DNA from: Myxococcales bacterium
Lineage (GTDB): Bacteria > Myxococcota_A > Polyangia > Polyangiales > Ga0077539
Direction of reading: 5' to 3'
Length of the DNA: 64,000 nt
NCBI GenBank assembly: GCA_013298625.1
Contig: JAAFIF010000029.1
Coordinates: 25,287 to 89,286, forward strand
The translations under genes and the position numbers were made by a program. Of this stretch, positions 16,672 through 25,306 are shown in pieces. Every line of letters begins with the position of its first letter. Position 1 is the first letter of the stretch. Under the pieces are notes generated by a model, which saw nothing but the letters and a program-made list of their open reading frames with translations, was not told the DNA's origin and did no database searches.

Positions 16672-17817
16672 ATGTCCATGAACATCTCCCTCTCGAACCG
16701 CCGCTCGCTCGACACCCGCAACGCTGATGGCGCGACGAGCGCCGCGCCCGCCGCGGGACCGACCGCGGGCACCAGCGCGTCCTCTTCTCGGCCGGAACAG
16801 CCGTCGGTGACCGTCGATCAAGGTCCTTCGCAGCAATCGCGAAGGCTCGCGCAGGCCGCTGGTCCAACGCGGCAGTGCTCGACGACGCCGGCGCCGTCGA
16901 TGCGCGCCGACGAAGCGACGATCGAGACGTATCGTCGAGCGCTCGCGCAAGGCAGGACGCCGGCCGCGCCCCCAGCCCCGCCTGCGCTGCCTTCGGCCAA
17001 CAACGCGCAGGTGTTCAACGCGCTCGTCCGCAGCCTGCCGTCGAGCCACCCGCTTCGCGCGGCGCTCAGTCAGGTCTCGTGGCAGGACTCCAATCGCCCG
17101 CCGATCAGCGACTTCATGCACCACGTCCTCATGCCGCGTCTCACGCAGCTCTTGCCCGAAGGCGCCGCGCGCGCCGTGGCCGAACACGTGCTGAACTTCT
17201 TGTACCCAGACTTCACCCAGGGCACCGCTGGGCACCACGGCGCGGAGCACTTCGCGCACGCCACGCTCGAAGAGGCGGTTACGCACGCCGTCGAGCACTT
17301 TGCGCACCACGCGGCGACGAGCCGAGGGCTCGTCGGACACGAGGCCGCGTCGCTCGTGGGCAACCGCGTGCTGATCGCGCAGGTCGTGTCGAACCTCACG
17401 CTCGCGCTGCACGTGATCGACTCCACCATCATGACGGGCCGCGAGCTCGCGCGGCTGGCGCGCGGCGAAGTGATCCCCACGCAGGCGATCGTCGACGCGC
17501 AACGGACGCAAGAGGCCAGCCGCGCGCGGACGCAGTTCGACGAAGGTGTCCGCGCTGCCGTGCACGGGACCGTCGACTGCTCGCGGATGGCGAGCGATCG
17601 GGTCTATGCGCAGGGCGTCGAGGCCGGGGCGCAGTTTCGGCGGCAGCACGGTGAGGCCTTCGCCGCGCAGGCGAGGCACAACGAAGCGATGATCGTCGCC
17701 CGGCAACGAAACCTCGCGTCGGTCGCGGCTGACGTTCGGCCGCTGACCGCAGGGCCCGAGCGCAACCCTGGTGACGCGCAGAGCGACGCGATCAACCGCG
17801 CCCTGCTCGCGCAGTGA
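16672..17817 (+). CDS. hypothetical protein with His-rich middle
   Basis: The 381-residue protein has a disordered Ser/Thr/Pro/Ala N-terminus of about 105 residues, then a helical region. Histidine-rich helices (GHHGAEHFAHATLEEAVTH, then HFAHHAATS) lie near residues 185-215. A possible membrane-associating helix follows (LIAQVVSNLTLALHVID). There is no signal peptide. The ATG is preceded by a strong AGGAGG (16656-16661) 10 nt upstream, which fixes the start and contrasts with the leaderless genes nearby. I do not recognise the family; a secreted effector-like or spore/coat protein would fit the composition but nothing supports it directly. Confidence 0.65.
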   Translation: MSMNISLSNRRSLDTRNADGATSAAPAAGPTAGTSASSSRPEQPSVTVDQGPSQQSRRLAQAAGPTRQCSTTPAPSMRADEATIETYRRALAQGRTPAAPPAPPALPSANNAQVFNALVRSLPSSHPLRAALSQVSWQDSNRPPISDFMHHVLMPRLTQLLPEGAARAVAEHVLNFLYPDFTQGTAGHHGAEHFAHATLEEAVTHAVEHFAHHAATSRGLVGHEAASLVGNRVLIAQVVSNLTLALHVIDSTIMTGRELARLARGEVIPTQAIVDAQRTQEASRARTQFDEGVRAAVHGTVDCSRMASDRVYAQGVEAGAQFRRQHGEAFAAQARHNEAMIVARQRNLASVAADVRPLTAGPERNPGDAQSDAINRALLAQ

Positions 17818-18742
17818 GCCCGCCGCTCGCAGCGCCTCGGACCATCGGGCTCTGCTCGAACCAGCGCACCACCGCGTCGATGAACGCGCGCACCGCAGGG
17901 GGAACGAGCTCGCGATCCGCGTAGACGACAGCGATCGTGGCGGTCGCGCCGACGGCGTTGGGCAACACGCAGACGCAGCGTCCCTCGGCGAGGTCCTCGC
18001 GCACCGAGGGCTCGGGCAGAAGGGCGATCCCGAGCCCGCTCAGCATGGCGTCGCGGAGGATCATCAAGTCGTTGCTCACGAGCCGCGGCTCGATCGCGAC
18101 GCGCCCGCCGTTGAGCAGCGGCCAGTGCGTCGCGGGGTGCTCTCCGCGGTCGAAGCCGCTCAAGCACTGGTGCTTCGCGAGGTCCGAGCTGCGCTTGATG
18201 GCCGGCGCGCCCTGCAGGTACGAGGGCGCGGTGACCGCGTAGAGCCTGCTCTTGGCGAGGGGGCGCGCGATCAGCCCCGGGGCGAGGTCGGTCGACGCGC
18301 GGATCGCCACGTCGAAGCCGCCAGCGACCAGATCGACGTAGCGAGAGCTCGCCTCGAGCTCGACGCGCACGTCGGGGTATCGCTCGGAGAACTCCGCGAT
18401 GAACGCGCCGAAGGCCATCCCTTGCATGGGCGGGATCGACGCGCGCAGCAGCCCGCGCACCGCGCCGTCTTCGCGCTGCACCGAGCGGCTGGCGTCGCGC
18501 ACGGCCTCGAGCACCGCGCGCGCCCGTCGGTAGAGCTGCTCGCCAGCGTCGGTGAGGGCCATGGTCCTCGTTGTGCGCTTGATGAGCCGCACGCCGAGCC
18601 GCTCTTCGAGCCGCGCGAGGCGACGGCCGACGGTGGGGCGCGGGACGCCGAGCTCTCGGGCCGCGCGCGAGATCGATCGGGTCTCCACGACGCGGGCGAA
18701 GGTCAAAAGCTCACTGGTTTCAGGGAGATCTTCGCTGTGCAT
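17792..18742 (-). CDS. LysR family transcriptional regulator
   Basis: The 316-residue protein has an N-terminal winged helix-turn-helix (SISRAARELGVPRPTVGRRL, residues about 23-42). A LysR substrate-binding domain follows (VRVELEASSRYVDLVAGGFD onward). It belongs to the CrgA-like branch judging from RLARLEERLGVRLIKRTTR. Start ATG 18742 is used; ATG 18766 would add eight residues. It is divergent from the DoxX-like gene at 18851 across 108 nt, the classic arrangement in which a LysR protein controls the neighbour. The 3' end overlaps the convergent gene by 26 bp. Confidence 0.9.
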   Translation of the reverse strand: MHSEDLPETSELLTFARVVETRSISRAARELGVPRPTVGRRLARLEERLGVRLIKRTTRTMALTDAGEQLYRRARAVLEAVRDASRSVQREDGAVRGLLRASIPPMQGMAFGAFIAEFSERYPDVRVELEASSRYVDLVAGGFDVAIRASTDLAPGLIARPLAKSRLYAVTAPSYLQGAPAIKRSSDLAKHQCLSGFDRGEHPATHWPLLNGGRVAIEPRLVSNDLMILRDAMLSGLGIALLPEPSVREDLAEGRCVCVLPNAVGATATIAVVYADRELVPPAVRAFIDAVVRWFEQSPMVRGAASGGLTARAGRG

Positions 18743-18850
18743 CGTTTTCGAGCAGATCCTGCCCATTTGCGCGGACTGTTGCAACGAGCCCCAGCGCGCG
18801 AGGCTGAGCGCGCGCACCGTCACTCGCGGAGGCGCGGAGAAGACCCTCAC

Positions 18851-19228
18851 ATGGCGAAGAAGCTTCCGTACTGGATCAGCACTGTGTTGTTTGCGCTGAT
18901 GATGACCCCCTCGGCGCTGATGACGGTGACGCGGCAGCCGCCGTTGGTGGCGGCGTACACGCACCTCGGCTACCCGCTGTATTTCATGACCATCCTCGGC
19001 GCGGCGAAGGCGATCGGGATCGTCGTGCTGCTCGCGCCAGGGCTCAAGCGCTTGAAAGAGTGGGCGTACGCGGGCTTCGTGGTGAACCTCGTGAGCGCGG
19101 CGGCTTCGCACCTCGCTTCGGGCGATCCGCCGAGCTCGGCGGTGCTGCCGCTCGTGCTGCTCGGCGCGGTGCTGACGTCGTGGTGGACCCGCCCCGAGTC
19201 GCGCAAGCTCGACGGCGCCGCGCTCTGA
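18851..19228 (+). CDS. DoxX-like small membrane protein
   Basis: The 125-residue protein has four predicted membrane helices (near residues 7-25, 40-60, 70-90 and 98-113). It has the DoxX_2 pattern: an early WISTVLFALMMTPSAL helix, GYPLYFMTILGAAKAIGIVVLL, and a short charged C-terminus. Function in this family is poorly defined. The gene is divergent from a LysR regulator, which probably controls it. The start ATG 18851 follows a GGAGGCGCGGAGAAGA purine-rich stretch. Confidence 0.8.
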   Translation: MAKKLPYWISTVLFALMMTPSALMTVTRQPPLVAAYTHLGYPLYFMTILGAAKAIGIVVLLAPGLKRLKEWAYAGFVVNLVSAAASHLASGDPPSSAVLPLVLLGAVLTSWWTRPESRKLDGAAL

Positions 19229-19262
19229 GCGAACGACGGACCACTCGCGCGGACCGCTGCGG

Positions 19263-19268
19263 TATCTT
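19263..19268 (+). promoter_or_regulatory. -10 box for a leaderless transcript (FG-GAP lipoprotein)
   Basis: TATCTT, preceded by GG, ends 8 nt before ATG 19277, so transcription would begin at the start codon. Confidence 0.5.
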
Positions 19269-19276
19269 CGCGGCGA

Positions 19277-21619
19277 ATGGTTGTTTGCTCGCTGCGTACG
19301 GGCGCGCTCGCGCTCGGCTCGATCGTCGCTGCGCTCGCGGGGTGTCGTTCGCGCCCCACGCAGCTCACGCTGCTGCTCGACTCGAACGTGGCGCCGACGC
19401 GCGCGCAGCAGCTCACGATCACGACGCTCTACGGGGAGCAGCCGCTCTCGGCGCTCGCGCGCGCGGAGGGAGCGGCGATCACGCGCTTGCACAACGCAGA
19501 GCGGGCGATCTTTCCGGGCAGCGTGGCGATCGTTCACAACGCCGAGCGGAGGGCGAGCGACGCGGTGACAATGCTCGCGGTGCTCGACGTCGCAGCGGCC
19601 GGCGCGCAGCCAGCGTTGCGCCTCGAGCGGCTGCAGCGCGTGCGGCTGATCGACCGGGTGCCGCTGCAGGGAAGGCTGTATTTCAACGCGGATTGCGCCG
19701 CTGCGAGCGCTGGGTGCACGAGCGTCGAGGCGAGCGCGTGCACGGTCTCGCGCCGCTGCATCGAGCAAGGACTCACGTGCGGAGACGACGGGACGTGCGT
19801 GGGGACGGAGCTTCCGGTGGTGGTCGTTCCGCCGGAGACGCCGCTGGACGCGACGGTGGTCGACGGCGCGAGTCGTGACGCGCGCGCGATGGACGCGGCG
19901 AATGACGCGACAAGCGACGCCGCGAATGACGCGACAGGCGACGCCTCGAACCCGTTGATCGCTGCGCGTCCGATCGCGCCGTTGAGCGCGAGCACGGTCA
20001 CGAGCCAGCGACCGACGCTGCGCTGGGAGATGCCCATGGGCGCGACCGGGTCGCTGTTGTCGCTGTGTCGCGATCGCGCGATGAGCGTCGGCTGTCTGGC
20101 GCCCATTCGGCTGGCCGGCGATCGTGCGCGGACGAACCTGTCGCAGGGCGTGTGGTTCTGGCGCGTGACCGTGTTTACCGCCGCGCGCGAGCATCCTGCG
20201 AGCCTGGTGTGGCAGCTTCGCGTGGGCGCTCGTAGCGCCGATGGCGATCGCGACACGAGCTGGGGGACCGAGTCGGACTTCAACGGCGACGGCGTCGCGG
20301 ACGTGGCAGTCGGCGCGCCCAACACCAACCCAAGCGTGCTGATCTTCAACGGCAGGAGCCCCGTGCCAATGGCGCCCACGCAGACACTAGCGTTGGCCGA
20401 GCAGGCGCGGTTCGGCTCGAGCGTCGCTGCGGCGGACGTCAACGGCGACGGTTTCGTCGACCTCGTGGTGGGCGCAGAAGAGGGCAACGCGCTCCGCGGC
20501 GGAGCGGCCCATGTTTTCAACGGCGGGCCCGCGGGCCTCGCCTCTTCGCCGAGCGCTTCGTTTGGCTCCGACACCGGCGGCAGCATGTTCGGCGGCTCGG
20601 TCGCGGGCGTCGGCGACGTCAACGGCGACGGCTACGCGGACGTGATCGTTGGCGCGTATCGGGCGTCGCCAGGCGGCCGCGATTCTGCGGGGACCGCGAC
20701 GGTGTTCGTGGGCTCTGCAGCGGGGCTCGTCTCGGTGCCGCACCGGGAATTTTCAGGCCCGCTCGGGGGCGATTGGTTCGGGTTCTCTGTGGCGAGCGCG
20801 GGCGACGTCAACGGCGACGGGTTCGGGGACGTGATCGTCGGGTCCTACGGCGCGGACACGGCGGCGGGGACCAACGTCGGCGCGGCGCACGTGTACTTGG
20901 GCTCTGCGTCGGGGTTGATCGCGACGCCGCAGCGACGGCTCGAGGGCTCCGTCGCCAACGCGGAGCTCGGCTGGTCCGTGGCGAGCGCAGGGGACGTCAA
21001 CGGCGACGGCTACAGCGACATCGTGCTGGGAAATCCCTGGATGGACGTCGCAGGTCGATCGGACTCGGGCAGCGTGCGGGTGCACCTCGGCTCGGCGACG
21101 GGCGTGGCGGCGACCCCCGCGCGGGTGTGGGACGGACCGACAGTCAACGAGCTGTTCGGCTGGGCTGTCTCGAGCGCGGGAGACGTCAACGGCGACGGCT
21201 ACGCGGACGTGCTCGTAGGCGCGAAGGACGCGAGCCCGATGGGGCGCGCGCGCGCCGGGAGCGTGAGCGTGTTCTTGGGCGGGCCGATGGGGCCTGCGGC
21301 CACGCCTGTGACGGTGCTCGCGGGCAGCGCGTCCGGCGATTGGTTCGGCGGCGCCGTCGCGTGCGCGGGGGACATCAACGGCGACGGGTTCTCGGACGTG
21401 CTCGTCGGCGCGAAGGACGCGAGCGCGGCGGTGATGGCTGGCGGCGCGGTGAGCTTGTTCGCTGGGTTCGCGGGCGGCGTGAGTACCGCGCCGCTGCGCG
21501 TGTTCGCGGGGGACGTGCCGAGCGCCTGGTTCGGCTATTCGCTCGCGAGCGCGCTCACCGTCGAGCGAGCGGCTGCAGCTCGAGCGCGAGGCTGTAGGGT
21601 TCGCCGCGGGCGTCGTTGA
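19277..21619 (+). CDS. FG-GAP (integrin-alpha-like) seven-repeat propeller lipoprotein
   Basis: The 780-residue surface lipoprotein has lipobox LAGC (Cys22), an N-terminal domain with a CxxxxxC-type segment, and an Asp/Ala linker near residues 190-225 made of repeated NDATSDA/NDATGDA units. Seven Ca-binding FG-GAP repeats follow (DVNGDGYADVIVGA type), forming one propeller. It is a paralog of the 48478 gene. The paralog ends just after its last repeat, whereas this protein runs 23 residues on (VERAAAARARG...) as basic sequence and overlaps the convergent kinase gene by 65 bp, so the original stop may have been lost. It may bind ligands or polymers outside the cell. Confidence 0.85.
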   Translation: MVVCSLRTGALALGSIVAALAGCRSRPTQLTLLLDSNVAPTRAQQLTITTLYGEQPLSALARAEGAAITRLHNAERAIFPGSVAIVHNAERRASDAVTMLAVLDVAAAGAQPALRLERLQRVRLIDRVPLQGRLYFNADCAAASAGCTSVEASACTVSRRCIEQGLTCGDDGTCVGTELPVVVVPPETPLDATVVDGASRDARAMDAANDATSDAANDATGDASNPLIAARPIAPLSASTVTSQRPTLRWEMPMGATGSLLSLCRDRAMSVGCLAPIRLAGDRARTNLSQGVWFWRVTVFTAAREHPASLVWQLRVGARSADGDRDTSWGTESDFNGDGVADVAVGAPNTNPSVLIFNGRSPVPMAPTQTLALAEQARFGSSVAAADVNGDGFVDLVVGAEEGNALRGGAAHVFNGGPAGLASSPSASFGSDTGGSMFGGSVAGVGDVNGDGYADVIVGAYRASPGGRDSAGTATVFVGSAAGLVSVPHREFSGPLGGDWFGFSVASAGDVNGDGFGDVIVGSYGADTAAGTNVGAAHVYLGSASGLIATPQRRLEGSVANAELGWSVASAGDVNGDGYSDIVLGNPWMDVAGRSDSGSVRVHLGSATGVAATPARVWDGPTVNELFGWAVSSAGDVNGDGYADVLVGAKDASPMGRARAGSVSVFLGGPMGPAATPVTVLAGSASGDWFGGAVACAGDINGDGFSDVLVGAKDASAAVMAGGAVSLFAGFAGGVSTAPLRVFAGDVPSAWFGYSLASALTVERAAAARARGCRVRRGRR

Positions 21620-24200
21620 GCGATCCTCCCCAGAGCTCTGTGAACACGAAGAGCTGCGCTGGCCCTTGGACGACGTGCTCGACGCGCGAGCGTTGGTTGC
21701 GGCCGGGTTCGATGTCGTCGTTGCACGCGCCGAGCGGGGCAGAGGCTTCGGTCGTGTCCGTGCAGCGCTCGCGCACGTAGAGGATGGTGTCGGGCTCCAT
21801 CGCGCTCTCGCCGGCGGCGAGCGGAGCGTCGGTGCTCGCGACGAGCCGCCATCGCCCTGCGGGCACGGTCACTCGCGCGATGTCTTCGCGGCCGCGGGTG
21901 GCTTCGCGGATGCACATCCCTGCGAACAGGCCGGTGCCGGCTTGGATCATCCCTTGGGTGCGCGCGCGGCCGACGCCCTGCGCGTCGAAGGTCCACGAGA
22001 CGCTCTGGGCGAGGTCGCACGCAGCGACGCGGTCGCTGGTCGCCTGGCATTGCGCGCGGGCGTTGCAGACGAGCTCTGTCGCGCAGACGTGGGTGGTGTC
22101 GCAGCGCTCGCCCGGCCCGACGATGGCGCCGTGAACGACGGGGATCACCAAGGGCTCGCTGTCGTTGCCAGGCCGATCGGTGAGCTGAATCGCAGCGAAA
22201 CGTGCGCGGGAGACGGCGACGTCCTGCGCGAACTCGACGAGCAGCCGCTCTTGAATCTCGCGCACTCCGTCGACGGGATGATCGAAGGTGCTCATCGTCG
22301 CGACGCCTGCGTCTCCGCGTTGCAGGGGAGAAGATCCTTCGTCGAGCAGCTGGACGCGCAGGCCAGCGAGGTCTCGGTCGACGTCTTCCCCTTCGACGGT
22401 GACGAAGACGCTGTGGCCTGCGACGAGGGCGGTGCCCGCGCGAACCGTGGGGCGATGGGTCTCGCGCGAGGTGATGTCGAGCTGAACGAGCCCGCGGTCG
22501 ACGCGCCCGGCGATCGCGCCGCCGAAGCCCGTGAGGACGACGGTGAGCACGTCGCCGCCGCGGGCGACGAGCGAGCCTCGGGCACGAAACTCTCGGGCCG
22601 CGCCCTCGTCGTCGAAGGCGATGTCGGGCAGGCGTCGGACCATCGATTCGTCGCAGGGGCCGCGGTAGACGCCGAGGGTGGTGTCGAAGCGGACGTCGGT
22701 TCCGGTGTTGACCGTCGAGAGGTCCACGGCGCGCGGGCCGCTGCCGTCGACGCGGACTTGCAGGACGATGTCCGGCGCTGGCGCAGCGTCCGCGCGTCGA
22801 AGCCGCCCGAAGGGAAACCGCCCTGCCGCCAGCCCTCGCGTGTCCAACGTGAGCGCGTTCGAGCCTGCGTCGCCGAGGTCGAAGCTCATCGCGTCGGCGC
22901 ACGCCCCTCGCGCGCCGCCCGCGTCCGCGCCGCGCGCTCGCAGGAGCGCTGACGGCGCGCTCGGGGCTCGGGTCGATCGCTTGTAGAGCGCGGCTCCGCC
23001 CATGCCGAGCAGCACGAGAGAGAGCGACGAAGCCAGCCAAATGGCAGGCGACTTGATTGTGTGTGCTGATGGCTCTGGCGGGGCTTCTCGCGGCGCAGGG
23101 CCGGGCGGTGGCATCGGCTCGGTGAGCCGCTCGCGCATCGGGGCGCTGCGCTGACTCTGCTCGCGCATGGGCCGCGTGAGCTGGGTCATCGCCTGTGGGT
23201 CGGGCGGTGATTTCGGGATCGCGAGGTCGGCGTCGGTGACGCCGCTGAGCAAGCGCGACTGCTCTTCGAGCTCTTCTTGCGTGACCGAGAGCAAGAGCGC
23301 GGCGAGGGCGTCGGGCTCGATGCGCGCGGCCTCGGGGCACGCGTTGCCGATGGCGCGGCGCAGGGCTTGGGCGCTCTGGTAGCGCTCTTCGGGCCGCGGG
23401 GCGAGCGCGGTCATGACGACTTCGCTGAGGGCCTCGGAGACGTCGGGCTCGCGCAGGTGCGGGGGCGTCACGTTGGGGGCGCGGACCGCTTCGAGCAGGG
23501 CGATTTCGCTGTCGCCGTGAAAGAGCCGGTCGCGGGTGAGCATCTCCCAGAGCACGACGCCGAGCGCGTAGATGTCCGCGCGGCGGTCGATGGGTCGGCC
23601 CCAGGCTTGTTCGGGGGCCATGTAGCGGAGCTTTCCTCGGAGCTCTCCCGCTTCGGACTGTTGTCGTCGACCGCGGGCCTTGGCGACGCCGAAGTCGATG
23701 AGCTTTACGTGGCCGCTGACGGACAAGAGGATGTTCTGCGGCGAGACGTCCCTGTGGATGACCTCGAGCGCGACGCCCTGCTCGTCGGTGGCCTCGTGGG
23801 CGGCGTGAAGTCCATCGGCGACCTGCATGGCGATCGCGCACGCGACGGCGGGAGAGAGCCCGCGCTGCTGCTTCGCGAGGCCGGCCATCAAGCTCGAGAG
23901 GGCGGCGCCGCGCACCCACTCCATCGCGAGAAAATAGCTGCGGCCGTGCTGTCCGAGCTCTTCGACGCGCACGACGTTGGGGTGGACGATCTTGGCCGCG
24001 AGCCGCGCTTCATCGAGAAACATCTCGACGAACGCGTGGTCTTCGGCGAGGTGATCGTGGATGACCTTGATGGCGACGGGCCGCGAGAATCCCGCGGGGC
24101 CGACGCGTCGCGCGAGCCAGAGGGTGGCCATTCCGCCGCCGCGCAGGGGGGCGATGATCTCGTAGGGGCCGACGCGAGAGCCTTGGCTCAGCGAGGGCAT
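21555..24200 (-). CDS. membrane Ser/Thr protein kinase with large extracytoplasmic domain
   Basis: The 881-residue protein has an N-terminal PknB-type kinase domain (residues 1-280): glycine loop LRGGGMATLWLA, VAIK lysine (Lys45), catalytic loop HRDVSPQN (from about 148), DFG and the APE motif (MAPEQ). A proline-rich juxtamembrane region precedes one membrane helix (about residues 388-406). A 470-residue outer domain follows, with several Cys and beta-rich repeats of unknown type. The kinase is expected to be active. It is divergent from rpsO across 401 nt. Substrate and ligand are unknown. Confidence 0.92.
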   Translation of the reverse strand: MPSLSQGSRVGPYEIIAPLRGGGMATLWLARRVGPAGFSRPVAIKVIHDHLAEDHAFVEMFLDEARLAAKIVHPNVVRVEELGQHGRSYFLAMEWVRGAALSSLMAGLAKQQRGLSPAVACAIAMQVADGLHAAHEATDEQGVALEVIHRDVSPQNILLSVSGHVKLIDFGVAKARGRRQQSEAGELRGKLRYMAPEQAWGRPIDRRADIYALGVVLWEMLTRDRLFHGDSEIALLEAVRAPNVTPPHLREPDVSEALSEVVMTALAPRPEERYQSAQALRRAIGNACPEAARIEPDALAALLLSVTQEELEEQSRLLSGVTDADLAIPKSPPDPQAMTQLTRPMREQSQRSAPMRERLTEPMPPPGPAPREAPPEPSAHTIKSPAIWLASSLSLVLLGMGGAALYKRSTRAPSAPSALLRARGADAGGARGACADAMSFDLGDAGSNALTLDTRGLAAGRFPFGRLRRADAAPAPDIVLQVRVDGSGPRAVDLSTVNTGTDVRFDTTLGVYRGPCDESMVRRLPDIAFDDEGAAREFRARGSLVARGGDVLTVVLTGFGGAIAGRVDRGLVQLDITSRETHRPTVRAGTALVAGHSVFVTVEGEDVDRDLAGLRVQLLDEGSSPLQRGDAGVATMSTFDHPVDGVREIQERLLVEFAQDVAVSRARFAAIQLTDRPGNDSEPLVIPVVHGAIVGPGERCDTTHVCATELVCNARAQCQATSDRVAACDLAQSVSWTFDAQGVGRARTQGMIQAGTGLFAGMCIREATRGREDIARVTVPAGRWRLVASTDAPLAAGESAMEPDTILYVRERCTDTTEASAPLGACNDDIEPGRNQRSRVEHVVQGPAQLFVFTELWGGSLNDARGEPYSLALELQPLARR

Positions 24201-24287
24201 CGAGCGGTGGGCTTTCTGGGCGAGAGTCCAGCTCGTGTGCGCGCCGCAAGCATAGAGTGTGTGCGGATACTAACAGCGCTCCCCATC

Positions 24288-24316
24288 GGGGACGGTGTTC
24301 AATAGTTCACGAGCTC
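24288..24316 (+). repeat. third copy of the GGGGACGGTGTTC 29-bp repeat
   Basis: It matches the right arm of the 9077-9174 pair at about 27 of 29 positions, in reverse orientation to that arm. Unlike that pair it is single. It lies 160 nt upstream of the rpsO promoter. Confidence 0.7.
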
Positions 24317-24475
24317 GGGCGCCCAACGGAGCTGCGAGGAGGGTGTGCACCGACGGTCGTGCTGCGGACGACTGCGGACAGAGTGCGTCACCATCACCGG
24401 GACCCGACGGTGCGCGAGTCCATCGGTGCGCCGAGCGCCCGAACGCTGCCTCCGAACGCTGGGCCGCCGCGCGCA

Positions 24476-24503
24476 TTGACAGCGGGCCCTCGGCCGGTAT
24501 AGT
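24476..24503 (+). promoter_or_regulatory. rpsO promoter, near-consensus sigma-70 type
   Basis: TTGACA (24476-24481) and TATAGT (24498-24503) are separated by 16 nt. This is the best promoter match in the window and predicts transcription from about 24510, with a leader of roughly 90 nt before rpsO. Confidence 0.85.
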
Positions 24504-24601
24504 CCGCGGCCCGTTTTTCGTTCGTCCGGAAGTTGTCGGGCGGACCCTTCGCAAACGCGCTTCGTTTCGAGCGCGCGAGAGCATAGAGAGAGACACGCAT
24601 C

Positions 24602-24871
24602 ATGTCGCTGCACACGACGACGAAGTCGAACTTGATCGAGAAGCACCGCCGCCACGAGAACGACACCGGCTCGCCCGAGGTGCAGATCGCTCTGTTGACC
24701 GAGCGCATCAACGGCCTCCAGGGGCACTTTCAGGCGCACGCGAAGGACCACCACTCGCGCCGCGGGTTGCTCAAGCTCGTCGGTCAGCGCCGCCGTTTGC
24801 TGGACTACCTCAAGCGCACCGACGTCGAGCGTTACCGCAAGGTGCTCGAGGTCCTCAGCCTCCGCAAGTGA
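24602..24871 (+). CDS. rpsO: 30S ribosomal protein S15
   Basis: It binds 16S rRNA in the central domain and starts platform assembly. At 89 residues it has exactly the family length, with the conserved [19 protein letters not shown] and [22 protein letters not shown] motifs. The basic region [20 protein letters not shown] ends the protein. It is followed by pnp after a 435-nt spacer, the widespread rpsO-pnp arrangement. The leader may carry the S15 autoregulatory fold; I did not fold it. Confidence 0.98.
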   Translation: MSLHTTTKSNLIEKHRRHENDTGSPEVQIALLTERINGLQGHFQAHAKDHHSRRGLLKLVGQRRRLLDYLKRTDVERYRKVLEVLSLRK

Positions 24872-25306
24872 GCGGGTTCTGTCACTTCGTCCCGTGAACC
24901 ACGGGCGAAAGTGATGAATCGGCGCAGCGGGGAGTCGCCAGGGGGGCGAAGTTGTGGTTACGTCGCGCGCGGGTTGAGAGATCTCTCTCTCAGTCCGAGC
25001 GACCCTTCAGACACAACTCGCACCGCGCGACCGACCCGTTGACCCCCTCGTTTAGTGCGCATCGATCGATGACCCTCTGCTGCTGCGCTGTGTCTATACA
25101 GCGCGCGAGAGCAGTGTCATCGCGACGATGGGTGCGCAGCAAACGCGGACGCCACGGCTCGGAGCGGGGATGGAGAGAATCGAGGGGTCTTCTTTCGTCC
25201 ACTGCCGTCGCGCGCCGGGCGTTTGCTCGTCGCGCGCACTCTCAATTGCGCGCGGAGTTTCTCACGCCATCAGTCGTGACGGGACGCGCGCTGGAGCGCC
25301 GTAGCA
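24872..25306 (+). other. rpsO-pnp spacer with hairpins and a possible pnp promoter
   Basis: The 435-nt spacer has no gene. It starts with a hairpin at 24882-24914 (6-bp TCACTT/AAGTGA outer stem and 6-bp CCCGTG/CACGGG inner stem), a candidate terminator or RNase III site. A palindrome GAGAGATCTCTC lies at 24976-24987. A -10-like TATACA at 25095-25100 (with TGTC before it) could start a pnp transcript with a leader near 200 nt. In other bacteria this spacer is where PNPase and RNase III autoregulate pnp; whether it does so here is inference. Confidence 0.6.
24882..24914 (+). terminator. hairpin after rpsO (terminator or processing site)
   Basis: An interrupted stem (TCACTT with AAGTGA, CCCGTG with CACGGG) begins 11 nt after the rpsO stop and is capped by the tetraloop AACC. 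No poly-T follows, so processing or an attenuating structure is as likely as termination. Confidence 0.5.

Larger units (their letters stand above)
24201..24601. other. divergent intergenic region before rpsO
   Basis: These 401 nt lie between the kinase start and rpsO. They hold a leftward -10-like TATGCT (24254-24249) for the kinase, the third 29-bp repeat copy at 24288-24316, and the rpsO promoter at 24476-24503. The remainder, about 90 nt before rpsO, is its leader. No ORF here is convincing. Confidence 0.6.
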
